From contig DDTH01000011.1 of NCBI GenBank assembly GCA_002344055.1, forward strand, positions 61,036 through 125,035: a stretch of DNA of 64,000 bases, read 5' to 3'. The first letter of the stretch is position 1, and every line of letters starts with the position of its first letter. The translations under genes and the position numbers were made by a program. Positions 42,667-51,049 of this stretch are shown one piece after another. The DNA comes from Sphingomonadales bacterium UBA2369 (GTDB lineage: Bacteria > Pseudomonadota > Alphaproteobacteria > Sphingomonadales > Sphingomonadaceae). The notes beneath the pieces were generated by a model. That model was not told the origin of the DNA, ran no database searches, and was given only the letters and a program-made list of their open reading frames with translations.

Positions 42667-43509
42667 CTAGCGCAGATCGGGCACGAACCGCTCCAGCCCG
42701 ATCAGCTCGAAACTGTCACCCGGCGGCGGGGTCACGGCCACGACCGAGGGCGGTGTGTCGAAGCCCGGCGGCGCGACCGGCTCTTCCGGCGGCGGCAGGT
42801 CGGCGCCCGGCCCGATCGGCACGCCTGCGCGGTTGATGATGTCCAGGACGTCGAACGCGGCCGCGAACGTCGTCTCCCCTCCGATCGTCACTTCGAGCCG
42901 CGGCAGCGGCACCACTCGCTGCGTGGCCGCCAGATAGGTGCGCAACGCGTCCGGCTGCGCCGGTGCGCCGTTCCACCGGGCGGCCCCGTCATTCGCCACC
43001 TCGATCCGGTTCGTGACCGGCTCAACCGGCGGTGGCGGCGCATCGATCGCGATCGGCAGATCGATGACAATGGCGGGCCGCGCCCGCTCGGTCGGGCTGC
43101 TCTCGAAGCCGACCACCAGCCGCGCATAGCCCGCGCGCCGGATCTGATGGATCGCGCCGCCGACGCAGCGCCAGGGCGCTTCCGGGTTCGCCGCGACCCC
43201 CACCGACAACATGGTCTCCGTGACCCCGGACGGTCCTCCCCCGCGCCGGATGACCGCCTCCAGTTCGCCGACCGCAGCGTCGAGCAGACCCTGGCCGTTC
43301 ACCGCCCGGCCATTCCAGGACAGCCGGCACGCGCCATTCTCGAAGCCGACCAGCAGCTGCGCCGTCTGGCTCGCCGGCGGCGCGGCGGAAGCCGGCGGCG
43401 CCGATGCCTGGCCGCTCTGAACATTGTTGCCCGGCGTCCCCGATCCGCAAGCAGCCAGCGCAAGCGCCGCCCCGGCGCAAACCATCGTCCGCAAGCCCGT
43501 GCCAGTCAT
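42667..43509 (-). CDS. Lipoprotein with two tandem ExbD-like domains
   Basis: A 280-residue protein with lipobox LAAC and a Pro/Ala/Gln linker. Repeat one: LLVGFENGACRLSWNGR..PWRCVGGAIHQIRRAGYARL. Repeat two: NRIEVANDGAARWNGAPA..PLPRLEVTIGGETTFAAAFDVLD. It aligns along its length with the protein at 36661-37359 and has an extra Pro-rich C-terminal tail. Function unknown. Confidence 0.72.
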   Translation of the reverse strand: MTGTGLRTMVCAGAALALAACGSGTPGNNVQSGQASAPPASAAPPASQTAQLLVGFENGACRLSWNGRAVNGQGLLDAAVGELEAVIRRGGGPSGVTETMLSVGVAANPEAPWRCVGGAIHQIRRAGYARLVVGFESSPTERARPAIVIDLPIAIDAPPPPVEPVTNRIEVANDGAARWNGAPAQPDALRTYLAATQRVVPLPRLEVTIGGETTFAAAFDVLDIINRAGVPIGPGADLPPPEEPVAPPGFDTPPSVVAVTPPPGDSFELIGLERFVPDLR

Positions 43510-43525
43510 CTCCGCCGCCTCCTCT

Positions 43526-44353
43526 TCAGCCCGCCGGCGCCCTCCGCGCGATTGCGACGAGATAGTCGAACACCGCGTCAATCTCCGGATCGGTGAAGCG
43601 GTTGTATCGCCCGCGCGACACGTCGCTCATCAGCCGCAATTCGCGATTCCCCATCCCCTTGCCGGTGCGCATCAAAGTGTGGAACGCAGCGCGGTCATAC
43701 GCGCCGGCGACGCTCAGCGGTGGCCGTGGTGGATCGATTTCCGGCGCCCCTTGCAGGTTCATGCCGTGGCATTCCGCGCAGGTCGCCCGCACGATCGCCC
43801 GGCCGCGCGCGAGCGGCGCGCCCGCATCCGGCGGCCAGGCCTGGCCCTCGCGCACCACATCGGCCGGCGCATAATGCAATTTGCCCTCCGCCAATTCCTG
43901 CCGACCGGCCGGTCCGAGCGCGGGCAAGGGATGGTCCACTCCCGAAGGCGGCACGCTGCGCAGGAAGGCGATCAGCGCCGCCATGTCCTCCGCGCCGATC
44001 TGCGTGAACAGGAAGGATGGCATGGCCAGCAAATCGCTGCCGTCGTGCCGCAGCCCGCCGCGGATCGCCCGTTCCAGCGCCGCATCGTCATAGCGGGCGA
44101 GCGCGCGCGACAGGTTCGACGTCCACAGGGTGCCGAATTCGGGATCGCCCCAATCCTCCCCGGTCAGGTCGGCCTGGTGGCAGCCGGTGCAGCCCAGCAC
44201 ATCGGCGATGCGGTGGCCGTGCTCGATCGGATTGCCCGCCAGCCGGTCATAGACAGGCGGCGGCGCGGCGGCGGCCTGATTGGCAGGCGTGGAGTCGCGC
44301 GGCTGCCCGCACGCTCCGGCCAGCATCGCCACCAATAGGAACCAGCGCCGCAT
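43526..44353 (-). CDS. Dihaem cytochrome c lipoprotein
   Basis: A 275-residue protein with lipobox LAGAC and two haem-c sites, CTGCH (about residue 55) and CAECH (about residue 190), each with downstream Met candidates. It resembles dihaem cytochrome c subunits that pass electrons from periplasmic dehydrogenases. No dehydrogenase gene is adjacent. Confidence 0.9.
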   Translation of the reverse strand: MRRWFLLVAMLAGACGQPRDSTPANQAAAAPPPVYDRLAGNPIEHGHRIADVLGCTGCHQADLTGEDWGDPEFGTLWTSNLSRALARYDDAALERAIRGGLRHDGSDLLAMPSFLFTQIGAEDMAALIAFLRSVPPSGVDHPLPALGPAGRQELAEGKLHYAPADVVREGQAWPPDAGAPLARGRAIVRATCAECHGMNLQGAPEIDPPRPPLSVAGAYDRAAFHTLMRTGKGMGNRELRLMSDVSRGRYNRFTDPEIDAVFDYLVAIARRAPAG

Positions 44354-44375
44354 CCGCTTCCCCCTCGCGCCGAAC

Positions 44376-44894
44376 CTATCGCATCCCGTAATGATCGGCC
44401 AGCCGGTCGAGCGCGAGCGTCAGCACCAGCTTGCCCGATCGCGCAGGCCAGCCGAGCGCCGCTTCCGCGTCGCGCATCCCCTCGCCCGCGCAGACGATCC
44501 GCCAGAGGATGTCGCTGAGGCCAGCACCCACCGCCGCCACCGCCGTGTCGAACCGCGCCTTGGCCGCGATCTGCGCGCGTGTCGCCTCCGCGCGGCCCTC
44601 CGCCGATCCGGGCTGCTGCAACACGCCCGATGCGTCCCAGCGCATCGTCACCGACGGCGCCAGCTCCGCCACTTCCCAGTCCCGGCGCAATTGCTCGCCC
44701 GCATCATATTGCCGGGCCGAAACATGTCCGCGCGACCGCAGCCATCCCAGAGGAGATTCCGCCGCATTGACCGTCACCGACCGCCCGCTCCTGACCGGCC
44801 CCTTCCTTTTGCCCGCTTTCATCGCGGCCAAAGCGGGCACCATGCCCGACACGATGACCGACCGTTCCTCAAGCAACCTCTTCGCCACGTTCAT
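44376..44894 (-). CDS. DUF6456 family protein
   Basis: A 172-residue protein with AESPLGWLRSRGHVSARQYDAGEQLRRDWEVAELAPSVTMRW, the DUF6456 signature, and a helical C-terminus. In many alphaproteobacteria this domain is fused to or paired with an HTH regulator. Here an XRE gene is divergent from it, which fits a shared regulatory unit. Confidence 0.85.
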   Translation of the reverse strand: MNVAKRLLEERSVIVSGMVPALAAMKAGKRKGPVRSGRSVTVNAAESPLGWLRSRGHVSARQYDAGEQLRRDWEVAELAPSVTMRWDASGVLQQPGSAEGRAEATRAQIAAKARFDTAVAAVGAGLSDILWRIVCAGEGMRDAEAALGWPARSGKLVLTLALDRLADHYGMR

Positions 44895-44950
44895 TCTCCC
44901 GAATCACCGGAAGCCTCTTGCCATTCCCGCACATCTGTAGGAAAATGAAA

Positions 44951-44967
44951 TAACCGTACGGGTTAGG
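44951..44967. promoter_or_regulatory. Imperfect palindrome between DUF6456 and XRE genes
   Basis: AACCGTACGGGTT with perfect core CCGTACGG, in the 81-base AT-rich divergent gap and just upstream of the XRE ribosome site. A candidate operator for the XRE protein. Confidence 0.4.
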
Positions 44968-44975
44968 AGATTCTC

Positions 44976-45539
44976 ATGATCACGCGCATCCGCGAAGTCC
45001 GCCGCGCCCGCAAACTGACTCTTCAGGACGTCGCCGACCGCTGCGATCCGCCCACCACGCCGCAGACGATCGGCCGGCTCGAGACCGGCACGCGCACCGT
45101 CTCCATGGGCTGGCTGAACCGGATCGCCCGCGCGCTCGATGTCGCCGCCTCCGATCTGGTCACCCTGCCGGACCGCGAGGATGTGCCGGTCGCCGCGATC
45201 ATCGGCGCGAACGGCGCCCACGCGCCGCGCCGCGAGAGCCTGGTCGTCGCGCCCCGCCCGGGCGCCGGCCAGGTCGCCGTGCTCGTCGAAAGCAGCGTCG
45301 GCGATTACCGCACCGGCGACGAACTCTGGCTCGACCGCTTCGGTCCGGACGAATTCGCCAACGCGATGAACCGCGATGTGCTCGTCCCCCGCCCCGCCGG
45401 ACGCTACGTGTTCGGCCGCCTGATCGGCCGCGAACCCGGCAAGATCCAGCTCATCCCGCTCGCCAGCGGCGGCCGCCAGACCGTGCTGGCCGATCCCCCC
45501 TGGCTCGCCGCCGCCGCGAGCCTGATCCGCCGGCTGTGA
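44976..45539 (+). CDS. XRE-type regulator with degenerate S24-like C-terminus
   Basis: A 187-residue protein. HTH at residues 1-60 (ITRIREVRRARKLTLQDVADRCD..TPQTIGRLETG). The C-terminal part (VESSVGDYRTGDELWLDR..AGRYVFGRLIG..IQLIPLAS) follows the LexA/S24 fold, but the SM and K catalytic residues are not visible. Coupled to the PAP2 gene (GTGA overlap). Confidence 0.85.
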   Translation: MITRIREVRRARKLTLQDVADRCDPPTTPQTIGRLETGTRTVSMGWLNRIARALDVAASDLVTLPDREDVPVAAIIGANGAHAPRRESLVVAPRPGAGQVAVLVESSVGDYRTGDELWLDRFGPDEFANAMNRDVLVPRPAGRYVFGRLIGREPGKIQLIPLASGGRQTVLADPPWLAAAASLIRRL

Positions 45540-46273
45540 AGCTCCCCGCGCCTGTTCGCGGCCTGCTCGACCGCTACCGGATCGATACCGGTATATTGAT
45601 CGTCTTCGCTCTGCTCGCGGCGGCGGCCTTCGCCTTCGTGGCGATCGCCGACGAAGTATCCGAGGGCAGCACGCACGAACTCGACCGCTGGCTGATGCTC
45701 GGCCTGCGCGATCCCGCCGATCTGTCCGTTCCCGCCGGTCCCGACTGGCTCCGCGCGATGATGCTGGACGTGACCGCGCTTGGCGGCTGGGCGGTGCTGA
45801 CCATCGTCGTCATCTTCGCCGCCGGCTATCTCGTCGCCGTCCGCCAATATGCCACCGCCGCCTTCGTCGTCGCGGCCAGCACCGGCGGCGCCCTCTTCGG
45901 CGGTCTGCTCAAGGCCCTGTTCGACCGCGCCCGCCCGGACATCGTGACCCATCTGGTCGAGGTGAACAGCGCCAGCTTCCCCAGCGGCCACGCCATGCAT
46001 TCGGCGATCATCTATTTGACGCTGGGCGCCCTGCTCGCCGGGGCGCAAAAGGGCCGCGGCGTGAAGATCTACCTGATCGCCACCGCCATCCTGCTCACCC
46101 TCGCGATCGGCTTTTCGCGCGTCTATCTGGGCGTCCACTGGCCGAGCGACGTCATCGCCGGCTGGAGCATCGGCGCCGCCTGGGCCATCGCCTGCTCCCT
46201 GCTCGCTTACTTCCTGCGCCGGAACCGGACGATCGATCCGGCAAGCGAAGCCCCGGAGGATGGCCGGGCATAG
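45536..46273 (+). CDS. PAP2 family phosphatase
   Basis: A 245-residue membrane protein with all three PAP2 motifs: KALFDRARP, SFPSGHAMHS and SRVYLGVHWPSDV. It dephosphorylates lipid phosphates such as undecaprenyl pyrophosphate. GTG start overlapping the XRE stop. Confidence 0.94.
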   Translation: MKLPAPVRGLLDRYRIDTGILIVFALLAAAAFAFVAIADEVSEGSTHELDRWLMLGLRDPADLSVPAGPDWLRAMMLDVTALGGWAVLTIVVIFAAGYLVAVRQYATAAFVVAASTGGALFGGLLKALFDRARPDIVTHLVEVNSASFPSGHAMHSAIIYLTLGALLAGAQKGRGVKIYLIATAILLTLAIGFSRVYLGVHWPSDVIAGWSIGAAWAIACSLLAYFLRRNRTIDPASEAPEDGRA

Positions 46274-46327
46274 CGGCAGCCTCCACGGCATGCCGCGCGC
46301 GGCGGGCGCATCGCCGCAGGCTCGCGC

Positions 46328-46690
46328 TTATCGATCCCTACGCTTCTCGCGATCGATCAGCACCGCCTGTTGCCATCTGCTCGGCGCCTTGTCGGGGCGG
46401 TGAATGCAGCCAACCCAGCAGCAAGGCCGCTTTTTCCCTTCTCGCAACTCCTCACAGGCGCGCTCGATGCGGCGCGCGCGCGTCTGCGGCTGCTTGGCGT
46501 CATCGATCCAGCAGATAAATTCGTTGCGCCCCAATGGCGTGAGCTTTTGCCACAGCGCGAAGGTGTCCGCAGCTGCCCGCACGGCCACCTGAATATCCTC
46601 GCGCGCCTCGTGCACTACACCATGAAGAAAATCGTTCGTCACATCGTTGAAACTAGCGACATCGCACGACCCGTTCAACGCGGCCTCCAC
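46328..46690 (-). CDS. YdeI/OmpD-associated (OmdA) family protein
   Basis: A 120-residue protein with LTPLGRNEFICWIDDAKQPQTRARRIERACEELREGKKRPCCW, the OmdA domain. The N-terminal 35 residues are atypical, and a GTG start near HEAREDI is possible. Role unclear in this family. Confidence 0.68.
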   Translation of the reverse strand: MEAALNGSCDVASFNDVTNDFLHGVVHEAREDIQVAVRAAADTFALWQKLTPLGRNEFICWIDDAKQPQTRARRIERACEELREGKKRPCCWVGCIHRPDKAPSRWQQAVLIDREKRRDR

Positions 46691-46727
46691 GCCGCGACCG
46701 AGTCACTGAAAACGCATCCCCCGGAAC

Positions 46728-47471
46728 CTAAAGCGAATAGCCCCCGTCGGTGATCAGCACCGATCCGGTGGTGAAGGCGCAATCGTCGGACAGCAGGAAG
46801 GCGATCTGAGCCGCAATCTCGTCCGGCCGGGCATAGCGGCCGAGCGGCGTCGCCAGCCCGGCGAGCGCGGCATAGGCCGCTTCCTCGCTGCCCTTTGCCG
46901 CGATCAGTTCCTGGAAGAAGGGCTGCTTGCCCCAGATCGGCGTCTCCACCCCGCCCGGCGCGATCGCGTTGACGCGGATGCGGGCGGCGGCGCCCTCCTT
47001 GGCGGCGACCTTCGCGAGCTGGATCACCGCGGCCTTGGAGGCGGCATAAGCGGCGATGCCGGGCTCCGGCTTCACCCCGGCGACCGAGGCGGTGACGACG
47101 ATCGCGCCGCCCGGTTCGTCGCCGGCATAATCGGCGGCGCGGATCGCTCGCATCGCGGCCTGCAGCGACAGGAAGGCGCCGTCGAGATTGACGTTCATCA
47201 CCTGCCGCCATTCACCGAGCGTCATATCCTCGATCGGCCCGCCCGCGCCGATCCCGGCATTGATCACGGCATTGGTCAGGCCGGTCAGCTCCGCCTCGAT
47301 CCATAAGGCCGGATCGGCGACGTCGCCCACGATCCGGCGGCCCGCCGGCAGGGCCGCCAGCCCGTCAGCATCCTGATCCATCAGGATGAGTTCGTGACCC
47401 CTCGCGGCAAGCAAACGGGCGGTGGCGGCGCCGATGCCCGAGGCCGCGCCGGTGATGAGGGTGATAGGCAT
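46728..47471 (-). CDS. SDR family oxidoreductase
   Basis: A 247-residue protein with TGAASGIG nucleotide loop, NAGIG, catalytic Ser in VTASVAGV, YAASK catalytic pair, and a C-terminal end ITDGGYSL. Classical short-chain dehydrogenase. Substrate unknown. Confidence 0.94.
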   Translation of the reverse strand: MPITLITGAASGIGAATARLLAARGHELILMDQDADGLAALPAGRRIVGDVADPALWIEAELTGLTNAVINAGIGAGGPIEDMTLGEWRQVMNVNLDGAFLSLQAAMRAIRAADYAGDEPGGAIVVTASVAGVKPEPGIAAYAASKAAVIQLAKVAAKEGAAARIRVNAIAPGGVETPIWGKQPFFQELIAAKGSEEAAYAALAGLATPLGRYARPDEIAAQIAFLLSDDCAFTTGSVLITDGGYSL

Positions 47472-47508
47472 GCCCCTGAATTAGGGGCTGAGGCAGAAAG
47501 AAGGAAGG

Positions 47509-47563
47509 ACCACCCCCGCCCCCTCCACGCTTTCGGGAAAGGGGCGGGCGCGGGGGCGGTGCT
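47509..47563 (-). terminator. Possible GC-rich terminator after the lipoprotein gene
   Basis: CCGCCCCCGC pairs with GCGGGGGTGG across a 35-base loop on the minus strand, followed by TCCTTCCTTCTTTC. Long loop and imperfect U-tract. Confidence 0.35.
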
Positions 47564-47566
47564 TTC

Positions 47567-48142
47567 CTACTTGCCTCCCTTCGTCGCCGGCGGCGGCGGA
47601 TTGAAGTTCAGCGAAGCGATCACGGCATCGAGCGAGGCAGCGTCCGGCGCGCCCTCGCCTTCGGTCTGGCGGATCGACATCATCGTCTGCTGCTCGACCG
47701 GAATGGCGGTGAAGGTCGCGGGCTTGCCGCCGAACCGGCCGGTCCAGGTGATGCCCTGGCGCCCGGCAAAGGTGGCCGGGCTGGTGTTGCGGATCGCCGC
47801 GCTGAACTCGGCAAAAGGCTGATTCAGAATGGTCAGCGTCAGGCCGCCCTCGGCCTCCGCCCGGCAGACACTGGCTTCCTGGCCGGGGCAGTTCGGCTGA
47901 TCCAGCACAGCCTCGCGCGCCGTGGCGATCAGCTTCATGCCGCGAATCTCGCGCTCGGCGTCATAAGGGAGCGGGATCGTCACCGACGTGACCACGAGCT
48001 TCGCGGTCTCATATTCCAGGGCCACATTGCCGATCCTTGCCTGGCGATAGCCTTCCTTCGTCGCGCTCTGATTGTTGGCGGCCTCGTTACCGCCGGAGCA
48101 CGCCGCCAGCGCCGCGACGGCCAGGATTGCGATCCACCTCAT
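47567..48142 (-). CDS. Lipoprotein of unknown function
   Basis: A 191-residue protein with lipobox LAAC, a beta-rich mature part (GNVALEYETAKLVVTSVTIPLPYDA) and a Cys pair (NCPGQEASVC). Not recognised. Confidence 0.7.
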   Translation of the reverse strand: MRWIAILAVAALAACSGGNEAANNQSATKEGYRQARIGNVALEYETAKLVVTSVTIPLPYDAEREIRGMKLIATAREAVLDQPNCPGQEASVCRAEAEGGLTLTILNQPFAEFSAAIRNTSPATFAGRQGITWTGRFGGKPATFTAIPVEQQTMMSIRQTEGEGAPDAASLDAVIASLNFNPPPPATKGGK

Positions 48143-48205
48143 GCTTCCCTCCCTGTTTGTTTGCGCGGACTATCCGGCGCTTGGAGGGCTGCGGTCAAGG
48201 GCTGG

Positions 48206-49663
48206 TCAGGCCGCGTTCTCGATCCCGAGTTCGCCGAGCTTGCGGTAGAGGGTCGAGCGGCCGATGCCCAGGCGCCGCGCGACTTCCGTCATGCGGCCGC
48301 GATAGTGACCGATGGCGAGGCGGATGACGTCGGCCTCGATCTCCTCGAGCTTCCTGAGATGCCCGTCGCCTTCATAGAGGGTGATGCCCGGGCCGTGCGC
48401 CATGGCGGCGCTCTGGCTGGCGCCGGTGAGGCGCTTGGCGTGATAATCGTCCTGGCGGCGGCCGTAAGTGGCCTCGGCGGCGATATGCGGGAAATCGGCG
48501 GCGGTCAGTGCGTCCCGCTCGCACAAGACGGCGGCGCGGAAGAGGGCGTTCTGCAGCTGGCGGACATTGCCCGGCCAGCCATAGGACATGAGCACCGCCA
48601 GCGCGTCGTCGGTGATCGAGAGGTAGCGCATGCCCGGCTGCTCGGCGATGCGCGCGAGCAGATGGCGGGCCAGTGCCGGCAGGTCGGTGATCCGCTCGCG
48701 CAAGGCCGGGATCGCGACGTTGACGACGTTGAGGCGGTAATAAAGGTCCTCGCGGAAGCGCTCGGCCGCCACCTCGTCGGTCAGGCGGCGATTGGTCGCG
48801 GCGATGATGCGCACGTCCACCGTGTTGGTGATGCGGCTGCCGAGCCGCTGGATCTCGCCGCTCTCGATCGCGCGGAGCAATTTGACCTGGGTCTCGAGCG
48901 GCAATTCGCCGACTTCGTCCAGAAAGAGCGTCGAACCGTCGGCATCCTCGAACCGGCCGATATGGCGGTCGAAGGCGCCGGTGAAGGCGCCCTTCTCATG
49001 GCCGAACAGCACGCTCTCGACGAGGTTGCCGGGGATCGCGCCGCAATTGACGACGTGGAGTTGCTTCTTGCCGCGCGGCGACGCGGCGTGGATCGCCTGC
49101 GCCAGGATTTCCTTGCCGGTGCCGCTCTCGCCTTCAATCAGGACCGGCACGCGCGCGCGCGCGGCCTTGGCGGCGACGGCGAGCGCCGAGCGGAAGGAGG
49201 GCGCGGAGCCGACAATCTCGTCAAAGCCCAATGGCTTGCTGATCTTCTCGCTCAGCGGCCGCAGCTCACCCGCCGACTTGCGCCGGTCGGTGGCCGCGTC
49301 GAGCGCGGCGAGCAGCCGGTCGGGCGCGATCGGCTTCACCAGGAAATCGTTGGCGCCTGCCCGCATCGCCTCGACCGCGGCGGCGGTGGAGGTCTGCGTG
49401 GTCAGCACCAGCAGGGGCGTGTTCGGCCGCACCGCGCGCATCTGCCGGATCAAAGCCGCGCCCGCTTCGCCTTCTTCCCATACGTCCATCAGGATCGCGT
49501 CGAAGGGCGGCTCCTGCGGATCGTTGAGCATGGCCTGCGCCGCGTCCACGTCGGACGCGCCGCGCACCCACCAGCCGGCGCGCGCGCCGATCGCGCTGAC
49601 CAGGCGGCGCTGCGCCGGTTCCTCGTCGATCAGCAGCAGGCATCGTGTGGGATCGGGACGCAA
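48206..49663 (-). CDS. Sigma-54-dependent response regulator (NtrC type)
   Basis: A 485-residue protein. Receiver domain (residues 8-120) with LLIDEEP and phospho-acceptor Asp in AILMDVWEE, AAA+ domain with GESGTGKE, EKGAFTGAF (sigma-54 contact loop) and LFLDEVGELP, and a Fis-type HTH at the end (VARRLGIGRSTLYRKLGEL). TTG start with GAGGAG at 6-base spacing. No histidine kinase gene is adjacent. Confidence 0.93.
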   Translation of the reverse strand: MRPDPTRCLLLIDEEPAQRRLVSAIGARAGWWVRGASDVDAAQAMLNDPQEPPFDAILMDVWEEGEAGAALIRQMRAVRPNTPLLVLTTQTSTAAAVEAMRAGANDFLVKPIAPDRLLAALDAATDRRKSAGELRPLSEKISKPLGFDEIVGSAPSFRSALAVAAKAARARVPVLIEGESGTGKEILAQAIHAASPRGKKQLHVVNCGAIPGNLVESVLFGHEKGAFTGAFDRHIGRFEDADGSTLFLDEVGELPLETQVKLLRAIESGEIQRLGSRITNTVDVRIIAATNRRLTDEVAAERFREDLYYRLNVVNVAIPALRERITDLPALARHLLARIAEQPGMRYLSITDDALAVLMSYGWPGNVRQLQNALFRAAVLCERDALTAADFPHIAAEATYGRRQDDYHAKRLTGASQSAAMAHGPGITLYEGDGHLRKLEEIEADVIRLAIGHYRGRMTEVARRLGIGRSTLYRKLGELGIENAA

Positions 49664-49781
49664 TCCGGGCTCCTCGGAAAATCGAGGAGAGGCTTAGCCC
49701 CCACTTGGTAAAGGCGGCCTTAAAGCAGCCGGGACGGGCCGAGGCGCGGCGCGCTTTTCTTGCCTTATGAGGCAATTGCGA

Positions 49782-49870
49782 GGCCGCCACCGGTGGCGGC
49801 CGCCCGGGGAATGGCGCCGCTGCTGACCGGCGTCGGCGGATCCGGGCTTTATCCCGGCCCGGCGCCATTC
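49782..49870. promoter_or_regulatory. Structured intergenic DNA between divergent genes
   Basis: A perfect 20-bp palindrome (49782-49801, GGCCGCCACC plus complement) and a 10-bp stem GAATGGCGCC (49809-49818) / GGCGCCATTC (49861-49870) lie in the 244-base gap between the sigma-54 regulator and the TIR-like gene. No gene is visible in the gap. Confidence 0.5.
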
Positions 49871-49907
49871 TACCAACGCCGGATATATCCGATCGGTGGA
49901 GAATGGG

Positions 49908-50795
49908 ATGAACAGCGTCGGCCTGGTCAGTGCGCCGCAGGACGTAGGCGTCGCGGACTATCTGAGTAATGACCTTGCCAGGCAGGGTGTCCCGGTCTCG
50001 CGGGACCCTGTGCCGGATGGACCGCTGGTGCTGGTCGTCGGGCCGTCCTCGGCCGACGATCCGCGTCTGCAGGCCGCCGCCGAGGAGGCGGCGCGAAGAG
50101 GCCAGCCGATCCATGTCGTACGCCTGGGCGAGGGCCATTATGACTGGCCCGCATTGCGCCAGGCGGCCTCCTGGACGGACGCTCATGGCGCCGCAGCGCA
50201 GGCCAATGTCGCGGCGCTGGCGATGCGGCTGCGCGGGATTGCGCCGTCCGCGCCGCCCGCCTCGCCCTGGGGCGCGCCGCCCCCTCCGCCTTCGCCATGG
50301 GCCGGGTCGCCGCCCGCTGGAATGGGCCACCCTGCGCCTGCCCGCCCCCCGGCAACGCCCGCCGGCCGCACCGAACCGAGCGACCGGGGCAGCCTGATCG
50401 CGCTCGGCGTGATCAGCGGGCTGGGGCTGATCCTGCTCATCCTCTATCTGGCAGGCGCGCTGAATTTCGGCGCGCGCGCGCCGGTGGCCGGCACACCCGC
50501 CGCACCAACCTATGGCCCCCAGGCAACGCCCGCTCCCGCCGGGGGCGCCGTCACCGATCAGTGGCTGACCGGCACCTGGAAGGAAAATTGCGCGTCGAAC
50601 GAGTTCATCCGCTTCGACATGGCGCGCGGCACCGCCACCCTCCACAATGGCGCTGGCCGGGTGACGCGCAGCGGCAACAGGCTGACCATCACCGGCGGCG
50701 GCGGATCGATCGCGATGACGGTCGCCTATCTCGCCCAGGACCGGATGAGCGCGACGGCGCAGGGCGGCACCCAGACGCTCTACCGTTGCGGTTGA
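49908..50795 (+). CDS. TIR-like domain membrane protein with C-terminal beta domain
   Basis: A 295-residue protein. N-terminal 80 residues (VADYLSNDLARQGVPVSRDP, LVLVVGPSSADDPRLQ, QPIHVVRLG) follow a TIR-like alpha/beta pattern. A Pro-rich linker, one TM helix (about residues 162-186, LIALGVISGLGLILLILYL), another linker, and a lipocalin-like domain (TGTWKENCASNEFIRFDM) follow. The start at 49908 has GGTGGAGAA upstream. A TIR NADase Glu is not certain. Confidence 0.7.
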   Translation: MNSVGLVSAPQDVGVADYLSNDLARQGVPVSRDPVPDGPLVLVVGPSSADDPRLQAAAEEAARRGQPIHVVRLGEGHYDWPALRQAASWTDAHGAAAQANVAALAMRLRGIAPSAPPASPWGAPPPPPSPWAGSPPAGMGHPAPARPPATPAGRTEPSDRGSLIALGVISGLGLILLILYLAGALNFGARAPVAGTPAAPTYGPQATPAPAGGAVTDQWLTGTWKENCASNEFIRFDMARGTATLHNGAGRVTRSGNRLTITGGGGSIAMTVAYLAQDRMSATAQGGTQTLYRCG

Positions 50796-50861
50796 GGCGC
50801 TTTTCTTAGCCGCCGGACGCGGCTAGGACCGTCGCCGAACGATCAAAGCCAAGAGGGTGTC

Positions 50862-50999
50862 ATGGCCGCCGAAATCGACCACGTGAAAGAATATAAGGCG
50901 CACGAAGGGTCCTACGTCCGCTTCCTGGGCATCATGAAGTGGGGCACGATCCTGTCGGCGATCCTCGTCTTCATCGTGGTGATGCTGATCAGCTCATAA
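50862..50999 (+). CDS. aa3-type cytochrome c oxidase subunit IV
   Basis: A 45-residue protein: MAAEIDHVKEYKAHEGSYVR then one TM helix (about residues 21-43). This is the Cox_aa3_IV family, a small accessory subunit of bacterial aa3 oxidases. AGAGGGTGTC ribosome site. It lies 50 bases before pntAA, the usual place in sphingomonads. Confidence 0.9.
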   Translation: MAAEIDHVKEYKAHEGSYVRFLGIMKWGTILSAILVFIVVMLISS

Positions 51000-51049
51000 G
51001 CGCGCCGGATACCACGCCGATACACGGATAAGAGGGGAGCAGGCGGGGC

